DNA of 64,000 nt. Source: SKGN01 sp050948865. Its GTDB lineage: Bacteria; Bacillota_I; Bacilli_A; RF39; UBA660. The stretch lies in the NCBI GenBank assembly GCA_050948865.1, contig JBMNEQ010000004.1, positions 62,001-126,000 on the forward strand, written 5' to 3'. A model generated the notes under the pieces. The model was not told the DNA's origin, did no database searches, and saw only the letters and a list, made by a program, of their open reading frames with translations. The position numbers were made by a program, and so were the translations under genes. Positions 58,711 through 64,000 of this stretch are shown here, piece after piece (position 1 is the first letter of the stretch; every line of letters starts with the position of its first letter).

Positions 58711-58796
58711 ATTTTAGGAACCCAATTCGTGTTAATTTTGTCGTGGAAAGCGTATAGACGCTTTCGCTTTTACGACTAACACGAATTGCCTAAAAT
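58711..58796. repeat. 86-bp nested palindrome
   Basis: Outer arms 58711-58734 (starting ATTTTAGG, ending TTCGTGTTA) and 58777-58796 (TAACACGAATTGCCTAAAAT) pair except for a 4-nt AACC bulge. Nested inside are GTCGT/ACGAC and AAAGCGT/ACGCTTT around an ATAG loop. It is richer in GC than its surroundings and lacks a T run, so it is not a simple terminator. Confidence 0.85.
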
Positions 58797-58864
58797 AATA
58801 AAGTTTTCTCGGCATAAATACAAAAAAATTCCTTAAAAGGAATCCAAAAAATTATTTCAACAAC

Positions 58865-58906
58865 TAAGTTCCCATATGGTAGTTGGGCGGGAACTTACCT
58901 TTTTAT
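58865..58906 (+). terminator. Hairpin at the right end of the insert
   Basis: TAAGTTCCC (58865-58873) and GGGAACTTA (58889-58897), perfect 9-base arms, then CCTTTTTATTT. The right arm is also the terminal inverted repeat of the 2-kb insert. Confidence 0.7.
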
Positions 58907-58911
58907 TTAAC

Positions 58912-58926
58912 AGCTAGAGAGAATAT
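58912..58926 (+). repeat. Direct repeat (right) flanking the xerC 3' insertion
   Basis: Second copy of AGCTAGAGAGAATAT. It continues in frame as a xerC-like tail ending at a TAA at 58959-58961. Confidence 0.8.
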
Positions 58927-58928
58927 TA

Positions 58929-58956
58929 TTGACATAACTAAAGATAGTGATAAAAT
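58929..58956 (+). promoter_or_regulatory. Promoter of the second lepB
   Basis: TTGACA (58929-58934), 16 nt, TAAAAT (58951-58956). It lies inside the displaced xerC tail. Confidence 0.6.
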
Positions 58957-58988
58957 ATAATTATAATTAAAAAAGAAAAAGGTGAATC

Positions 58989-59510
58989 ATGATTGATTTT
59001 ATAGAATTTTTAAAAGATATATTTGGTTATGCTATTATAATTGCTTTAATTATTTTAATTAGAATATTTGTTTTAGTTCCTATTGAGGTAGTAGGAACTT
59101 CTATGGAACCAAATTTAAAAAATGGGGATATAATATTAATGGATAAAGTAGCATATAATTATTTTAAATTAAAACGTTTTGATGTTATAGTATCTGAATA
59201 TGATAGCCCTAAACATATAGTTAAAAGAATAATAGGTTTACCAGGAGATAAAATTAGATATATAGATAATAAATTATATATTAATGAAAAAGAAGTAGAA
59301 GAAAAATTTAATAAATATGGAGTAATAGAAGATTATTCTTTAAAAGAATTAGATTATGAAAAAATACCAGAAGATATGTATTTTGTAATAGGGGATAATA
59401 GAGAAGATTCTGTTGATAGTCGTAGTTTTGGTTTAATCCATAAAGAAGAAATAGAAGGAAAACCTTTTCTTGTTATATGGCCCTTAAATCATTTTAAGTT
59501 AGTAAAATAA
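58989..59510 (+). CDS. lepB: Signal peptidase I, copy 2
   Basis: A second type I signal peptidase, 173 residues, membrane anchor 12-30, catalytic Ser38 in VGTSMEPNL and Lys79 in HIVKRIIGLPGD, box E VIGDNREDSVDSR. Similar to copy 1 but clearly diverged. Its location next to the large surface-protein gene suggests a dedicated or accessory role in export of that protein, though housekeeping redundancy is equally possible. Confidence 0.93.
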   Translation: MIDFIEFLKDIFGYAIIIALIILIRIFVLVPIEVVGTSMEPNLKNGDIILMDKVAYNYFKLKRFDVIVSEYDSPKHIVKRIIGLPGDKIRYIDNKLYINEKEVEEKFNKYGVIEDYSLKELDYEKIPEDMYFVIGDNREDSVDSRSFGLIHKEEIEGKPFLVIWPLNHFKLVK

Positions 59511-59537
59511 TAAAAGACTTTTATTGTTTCCCAACAA

Positions 59538-59566
59538 TTGCCAAAAAATAATTTTTGTGCTATTAT
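59538..59566 (+). promoter_or_regulatory. Sigma-A promoter of the surface-protein transcript
   Basis: TTGCCA (59538-59543), 17 nt, TATTAT (59561-59566). The expected start, about 59573, precedes the riboswitch. Confidence 0.65.
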
Positions 59567-59596
59567 ATTTTTAAGTTTAGACATTTATTATTTAAT

Positions 59597-59685
59597 TTGG
59601 CAAACTTTTTGAAAGAAAAGGACGCAAAGTTGGGAATCTAAGGTATTAGTGATGGTAATTGAATACTATGATCGTCCAACTGCAA
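59597..59685 (+). promoter_or_regulatory. Cyclic di-GMP-I (GEMM) riboswitch
   Basis: The aptamer core is present in order: GGCAAAC, a CTTTTT-GAAA-GAAAAG hairpin with a GAAA tetraloop, GGACGCAAAG, TTGGGAATCTAAGG, a second hairpin (GTATT/AATAC) as receptor, and ATGATCGTCCAACT. AGTTGG (59629-59634) pairs with CCAACT (59676-59681). A terminator overlaps its 3' strand. Confidence 0.88.
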
Positions 59686-59709
59686 CTAGCGAATATTGCA
59701 GTTTTTTGT
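59678..59709 (+). terminator. Riboswitch expression-platform terminator
   Basis: AACTGCAA (59678-59685) and TTGCAGTT (59696-59703), followed by TTTTGTTTG. The 5' arm shares AACT with the aptamer stem, so ligand-bound aptamer and terminator exclude each other, which predicts expression when c-di-GMP is high. Confidence 0.8.
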
Positions 59710-59760
59710 TTGAATAATAAGTGTTGAACGGGCTAAATATATTAATGGGAGGAAATATTT

Positions 59761-62700
59761 ATGCTAAACAGAAAATTTATTGTAGCTTTTGCAGTTACAG
59801 TACTCGTTTTCTTGGGAATCTATACGTTTGCGTTAAACCCGCCAGCAGATGAACCTAAGGACGATGAAACAGGTGTTAAGGAGGAGCAAAAGACACCGAA
59901 AGAAGAGAATATAGAAGGGGAAAATATAGAGGAAGGGGAAGAGGCTGAAGAAGAATTTGAAGAAGGAACAGGAAGTGGTTTACAATTTACTCCTGGAAGA
60001 ATTATACCTACTACAAGTTCTGTAACTAATTTACCAGAAAAGGTAGAGGAAGATACTGAAGAACCAGTGGTAGAGGAAGAAGTTATTCCATTATCAATTT
60101 CAGGAGTAGAAGAAGGGGCATATTATAATGATGAGCAACAGTTAGAAATAAAAGGAACAAACATAATTAGTGTTAAACGTAATGGGGAATCAGTTGGATT
60201 TACAGGTGGTAATTATTCTTTTAGTGAAGAAGCTGAATATGAAATAGTTGTTACTGATAATGATAATAATACTATTTCAGTGAATTTTGTGATTGATACT
60301 ACTGTTCCAAGTATAAGTGGAATTGAAGAAAATACACATACGAATAATGAAGTAGAAATAACAATTGAGGATAAAAATTTAGAATCAGTTTTAGTTAACG
60401 ATGAAATAATTGAATTAGATGAAAATAATAAATTTGTTCTTAGTGAAGAAAATGAATATGTTGTTATCGTTACTGATAAAGCGAATAATCAAACTAAAGT
60501 TGAATTCGTTATTGATAAAACAGCTCCTGAGGTAAAACTTAATGGAGATAAAAAAATATATTTAGAATTCAATCAAGATTATTATGATGATAAAGGTGCT
60601 ACTGCAACAGATACTTTTACTGCAACAGAAGAATTAATATTTAGAAATTTAATTGAATATGTTGAAGTAATAGATGGTAATAAAAACTTCGTTAAAGTTT
60701 CAGAAATTGATAATACAAAAATTGGAAGATATAAAGTTTGGTATTATTTTAAAGATAAAGCTGGTAATGAAGGTAATGCCATAAGAAATGTTTATGTAGA
60801 AGATACTACTTCACCTATTATTGAATTAATAGGGGATTCAGAAATAATTATGAATCCATCAATTTTCTATTTTGATCAAGGAGCCACAGCTACTGATAAT
60901 TATGATGGAGATTTAACAAAGAAAATTAAAAAAACAGGTTTTGTTAATCCATTAATTCCAGGAAAATATACGATTACTTATAATGTTACTGATAGTAATG
61001 GAAATGAAGCTGAACCTGTATCAAGAACCGTGATTGTTAAAGATACAATTAAACCAACAGTATTATTATTACCATATGGTAATAATAAAGCAGCTAAAAC
61101 TCATAGTACTTGGGTAATTGTTTTAGATAATCACCGTGTTGATAATGATAGTTTAAAATATATATGGACTGATTCAACAGAAGCGCCAACTAAAGAAGAA
61201 TTTAGTAATGAATTTAGAAATTTTAATGTAATTAAAAGTCCATCTGATTTAAATGGAACCTATTATTTATGGATTTATGCTAAAGATGTTAGTGGCAATG
61301 AAACAATAGTTAGTAGTAAAGCTTTTAATTTTGATAATGAAGGCCCAAGTGTAGAGGTAAATTATAGTATTACTGAAGAAACTAATGAAAATGTAGTAGT
61401 AACTATTAGTGCAAATGAAAAGATGCAAAAAGTAGATGGTTGGACATTATCAAATGATAAAAAAGAATTAAAGAAAGATTATAAAACAAATGTTTCTAAT
61501 GAACGTGTTGTCTTAAAAGATTTGTTAGGAAATAGTACAGAAGTTTTTATAAGTATAACTAATATAGATAAAGGAAAACCTGATTTTAAAATTTCAAGGA
61601 ATATTCCTTTTGATCAACCAACTAATCAAGATGTTACTCTAACTTTTGCTATTGCTTATGATAATTCTGGCGGTTTTGGTCTTCATGATGAACCTTATTC
61701 ATTTGATGGGGGAAAGACATGGACTAATGACTCTTCTAAAACCTTTTCAAAAAACCAAAGTGTTAATGTAATGTTAAGAGATAAAGTTGGTAATACCTGT
61801 TCAGGAAGTATTAAAATTACCAATATTGATAAGGAAACTCCTGTTGTAACTTATAATGATAAAGAACAAAGAACAGTCAAAGAAACAATTACAATAAACC
61901 CAGATGGGGAATATGATGTGGAAGGAAACAATCCTTTTCTAGTAACAGATAATAGTCAAGAAGGTTATTTAGAACCTTATGAAATAAAAATTAGATATGC
62001 TCCAGAATGGGATGGGCAAAATGGAACATATAATGGTAAAAAAGTAGATAAAGTTGATTTGGGATTACTAGGAGTATATAGAATTGATTATAAATATAAA
62101 GATGAAGCAGGTAATAAAACTTATGGTGCTGTTTGGATTTATGTAGTTGTTGGTGAAAAACAAGTTTATAATGAAACAAAACAAATTCTTTATGATGTTA
62201 TACAAGAAGCAATAAATGAAGCAGATGAAGGAAATACGATTTTAGTAGGACCTGGAGAATATGATGTAGCATATATTAAAGAATCTAAAAAACATTATTT
62301 ATTGATTGAAAAACCAATAATTATTAAAGCTGCTGAAATGGATAATAAACCTATTTTAGTTGGAGATTATAATCAAATTCAAGCTCAAGGAAGCCATCAA
62401 CAGGCAACCATAGAAATTTATAATACTGATAATGTTACTTTAGATGGTTTAGTTATACATAGTATAGAAAACTATCCTTCGACCTTTACTAAAGCATTAG
62501 AAATAACAAATTCAAATAATACTCTTATAAATAATTGTACTATTTACGATGAAGGTAGGACCGCTATTTATATTGCTGGAAATGAAGTAGGAAAATATAC
62601 AATTTCAAATAATAACCTTGATGGTTCTATTGTTGTAGCTAATGGTGCTGGTGATGGAGAAGGGGCTAATGAAGCCATTATTAAAAATAATGTTATAAAT

Positions 62701-63891
62701 GGAAGTATTTCTTTTACAGGAAAAACCAATTCAGGTTGGGATCCTTTATCTATTAACGAATATCCAAATATAAAAAATAATGTTATTAATGGAACAAATG
62801 AAGGAATGTTATTGAATAGTCGTGATAGTGATGAAGGTAATTTAATTAGTAATGATCTTTTAAATATGATTATCGAAAATAATGAGTTCCCTAGTGGAGA
62901 AATAGGTATAATGAAGGATAGTTATGAATGTTATGATGCAGAATTACATAGAAAAAGACTTATTTTAAATCCTTTGATTATTAATACTACAACTAGTTTT
63001 TCTTATTTAACTCTTCAAAATGCAATTAATGATGCTAACGAAGGAGATACTATTAAATTATTTGATCATCTTCAACTTAGTTCGACAATAAATATTTCTA
63101 ATCTTAATTTTACACTAGATTTGAATGGTCATAGTTTGACAACTCCAGATGCTGAGGGTTCGGCTGCCCAAACGGTGTTTAAAATTGTTGGGGAGTCTAA
63201 TGTTACGATACAAGGTAAAGGTTTGATTCAATCAGGGACCACTACTAGTTATGAAGGGTTTGTTAATATGACTCCAACAATCCATATAAATGATGCAAAT
63301 TCTAGTCTTACAATAGATAATGCAACTATTAAAGGTGGAGATTCCATTAATTCACGAGATACAGCACCGGCCCTTTGGGGTCAAAACTTTAAGGAAATTA
63401 ACATTATTGATGCAACTATACTCGGGGGAGACCACATTAAGAAAAAAGATGTAGGTATTGGATATAACAATTATGCTACTGCAGGTTATGCGATTGATTT
63501 AAATGTAGCAAGTGGCAAAACTGTAAATATCATTAGAAGTACCATTAGTGGTGGTAATGGAATAAACGGTGGATATAATACTTTTGAACAAGGTGAAGGA
63601 TATAAGCAAGCTTCTGGTGGGCAAGCATTTTCTATGAATCAAACAAACGAAATAAATATTACAAATTCCACTATTAGGGGCGGTCACAGTGATTTACATC
63701 ATGGAGGTCATGCTATTGTACGAGGCGTGGGGAAATTTGATATAAAAGCCTCTAGTTTAGTTGGTGGAAATGGTAATAAAGAAAATGGATATTCGGCAGG
63801 AAAAGGAGTATCTGGCTATGATTCTGGAAGTGGTAGTTACACTATTGATGAAAACTCTACTATAACTGATGGAGGTTCAAGTAATTCATAA
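59761..63891 (+). CDS. Large surface protein: Ig-like repeats and beta-helix (adhesin-like)
   Basis: A 1376-residue exported protein. Residues 1-26 are a signal peptide or anchor. Residues 27-110 are an acidic Glu/Pro linker. From about 112 to 800 there are Ig-like repeats, including two of DUF5011/HYR type with DDKGATATDTFT and DQGATATDNYDG, and recurring NIDKxxP borders. Residues about 800-1050 and 1080-1376 are two right-handed parallel beta-helix regions (VIQEAINEADEGNTILVGPGEYDV; LQNAINDANEGDTIKLFDHLQLSS, then Gly/Asn-rich turns). There is no LPxTG sorting signal at the C-terminus, which ends GGSSNS. It is controlled by the upstream c-di-GMP-I riboswitch; ribosome site GGGAGGAAA. Probably an adhesin or matrix protein. 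Confidence 0.88.
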   Translation: MLNRKFIVAFAVTVLVFLGIYTFALNPPADEPKDDETGVKEEQKTPKEENIEGENIEEGEEAEEEFEEGTGSGLQFTPGRIIPTTSSVTNLPEKVEEDTEEPVVEEEVIPLSISGVEEGAYYNDEQQLEIKGTNIISVKRNGESVGFTGGNYSFSEEAEYEIVVTDNDNNTISVNFVIDTTVPSISGIEENTHTNNEVEITIEDKNLESVLVNDEIIELDENNKFVLSEENEYVVIVTDKANNQTKVEFVIDKTAPEVKLNGDKKIYLEFNQDYYDDKGATATDTFTATEELIFRNLIEYVEVIDGNKNFVKVSEIDNTKIGRYKVWYYFKDKAGNEGNAIRNVYVEDTTSPIIELIGDSEIIMNPSIFYFDQGATATDNYDGDLTKKIKKTGFVNPLIPGKYTITYNVTDSNGNEAEPVSRTVIVKDTIKPTVLLLPYGNNKAAKTHSTWVIVLDNHRVDNDSLKYIWTDSTEAPTKEEFSNEFRNFNVIKSPSDLNGTYYLWIYAKDVSGNETIVSSKAFNFDNEGPSVEVNYSITEETNENVVVTISANEKMQKVDGWTLSNDKKELKKDYKTNVSNERVVLKDLLGNSTEVFISITNIDKGKPDFKISRNIPFDQPTNQDVTLTFAIAYDNSGGFGLHDEPYSFDGGKTWTNDSSKTFSKNQSVNVMLRDKVGNTCSGSIKITNIDKETPVVTYNDKEQRTVKETITINPDGEYDVEGNNPFLVTDNSQEGYLEPYEIKIRYAPEWDGQNGTYNGKKVDKVDLGLLGVYRIDYKYKDEAGNKTYGAVWIYVVVGEKQVYNETKQILYDVIQEAINEADEGNTILVGPGEYDVAYIKESKKHYLLIEKPIIIKAAEMDNKPILVGDYNQIQAQGSHQQATIEIYNTDNVTLDGLVIHSIENYPSTFTKALEITNSNNTLINNCTIYDEGRTAIYIAGNEVGKYTISNNNLDGSIVVANGAGDGEGANEAIIKNNVINGSISFTGKTNSGWDPLSINEYPNIKNNVINGTNEGMLLNSRDSDEGNLISNDLLNMIIENNEFPSGEIGIMKDSYECYDAELHRKRLILNPLIINTTTSFSYLTLQNAINDANEGDTIKLFDHLQLSSTINISNLNFTLDLNGHSLTTPDAEGSAAQTVFKIVGESNVTIQGKGLIQSGTTTSYEGFVNMTPTIHINDANSSLTIDNATIKGGDSINSRDTAPALWGQNFKEINIIDATILGGDHIKKKDVGIGYNNYATAGYAIDLNVASGKTVNIIRSTISGGNGINGGYNTFEQGEGYKQASGGQAFSMNQTNEINITNSTIRGGHSDLHHGGHAIVRGVGKFDIKASSLVGGNGNKENGYSAGKGVSGYDSGSGSYTIDENSTITDGGSSNS

Positions 63892-63955
63892 GAATTAGAA
63901 TAAACATAGGATACAGGGACATATTTACTGTCTTATAACGCAGTAATCTAAAACA

Positions 63956-63996
63956 AACTGGGTGGTTCAAAGTGAATCATCCAGTTTTCTTTTTTA
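63956..63996 (+). terminator. Terminator of the surface-protein gene
   Basis: AACTGGGTGGTTCA and TGAATCATCCAGTT form a 14-base stem (two G-U pairs), followed by TTCTTTTTT. Confidence 0.88.
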
Positions 63997-64000
63997 TCCC

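Larger units (their letters stand above)
56873..58911. mobile_element. 2-kb insert at the xerC 3' end, with terminal inverted repeats
   Basis: The segment lies between two identical 15-bp direct repeats. Near its ends are inverted copies of a roughly 20-bp sequence: AATTAAAAAGTAAGTTCCCG at 56878-56897, and AATAAAAAGGTAAGTTCCCG as the reverse complement of 58888-58907. Inside is an IS30-family element, a long palindrome and no other intact gene. After the insert, the 3' tail of a xerC-like frame (ARENIIDITKDSDKI, stop) follows the right repeat. I read it as an integrated element that captured the xerC 3' end, later invaded by IS30. Confidence 0.6.

Noticed and set aside
58711..58796. Integron attC-like recombination site
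   Set aside because: The palindrome has bulged arms like attC, but no GTTRRRY/RYYYAAC core boxes at its ends and no integrase or cassette array nearby.
61991..63687. Minus-strand frames within the surface-protein gene
   Set aside because: Short, without ribosome sites, antisense to a long continuous gene.
1..64000. CRISPR array
   Set aside because: No set of regularly spaced short repeats was seen; the repeats present are pairs or hairpins.
1..64000. TGA read as tryptophan (mycoplasma-type code)
   Set aside because: Several genes end in TGA at sensible family lengths (PfkB at 37210, TrmH at 43977, EetA-like at 35765), and Trp codons are TGG.

Overview
The window is strongly AT-rich bacterial DNA, visibly below 30% G+C outside a few islands. 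Gene content points to a spore-forming, low-GC member of the Bacilli/Erysipelotrichia, plausibly an uncultured gut lineage. It carries gpr, spoIIP, a yqxA-like gene, spoVID-ysxE, a gerA-type germination operon and a yabG-like fragment. It also has RNase J2, rbgA, recD2, a Ser T-box and Bacillus-like gene order (rpsT/gpr/spoIIP/yqxA/lepA; rimM-trmD-rplS-lepB-rbgA-rnhB-topA). TGA is used as a stop and TGG encodes Trp, so the standard bacterial code applies. The taxonomic placement is inference.

Layout. 0-5 kb: end of an SNF2 ATPase gene, a membrane protein, an acyltransferase/acyl-CoA ligase/acyltransferase lipid trio and an LppM-like lipoprotein. 5-16 kb: miaB, a transglutaminase-like protein, rpsT, then sporulation genes interleaved with lepA, and a lipoprotein polysaccharide deacetylase. 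16-21 kb: T-box-serS, hsp20, a stand-alone YabG N-domain, a lipoprotein serpin, yceD-rpmF and a Nudix hydrolase. 21.4-28.5 kb: two tandemly duplicated prepilin-like proteins with FISUMP (C-type-lectin-like) ends, followed by a Tad pilus operon (two TadE-like proteins, a MinD-like ATPase, TadA, TadB, TadC). 28.5-34 kb: RNase J2 and a convergent gerA operon in A-C-B order. 34-40.7 kb: an ApbE/EetA/EetB-like flavin trio, a PfkB kinase, an Smr protein, a zincin-like protein and recD2. 41-56.9 kb: proS, the rimM-trmD-rplS cluster, rnhB, topA, an ABC exporter, tdk and xerC. 56.9-58.9 kb: a roughly 2 kb insert at the 3' end of xerC containing an IS30-family element. 59-64 kb: a second signal peptidase and a c-di-GMP-I riboswitch in front of a 1376-residue surface protein.

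The strongest unusual signal is at the 3' ends of the two FISUMP prepilin genes (22388-22585 and 23601-23798). They align without gaps over 198 nt and differ at about 79 positions. They are depleted of adenine on the coding strand (about 18% A against about 40% just upstream), and only about 11 of the 119 shared positions are A (hand counts). This is the expected imprint of adenine-directed mutagenic retrohoming, so I propose they are variable regions of a diversity-generating retroelement whose reverse transcriptase and template repeat lie outside the window. If so, this bacterium diversifies the lectin-like tips of pilus-associated proteins encoded next to its Tad machinery. A second surface system, the riboswitch-controlled large adhesin-like protein, suggests that c-di-GMP controls part of the cell-surface display.
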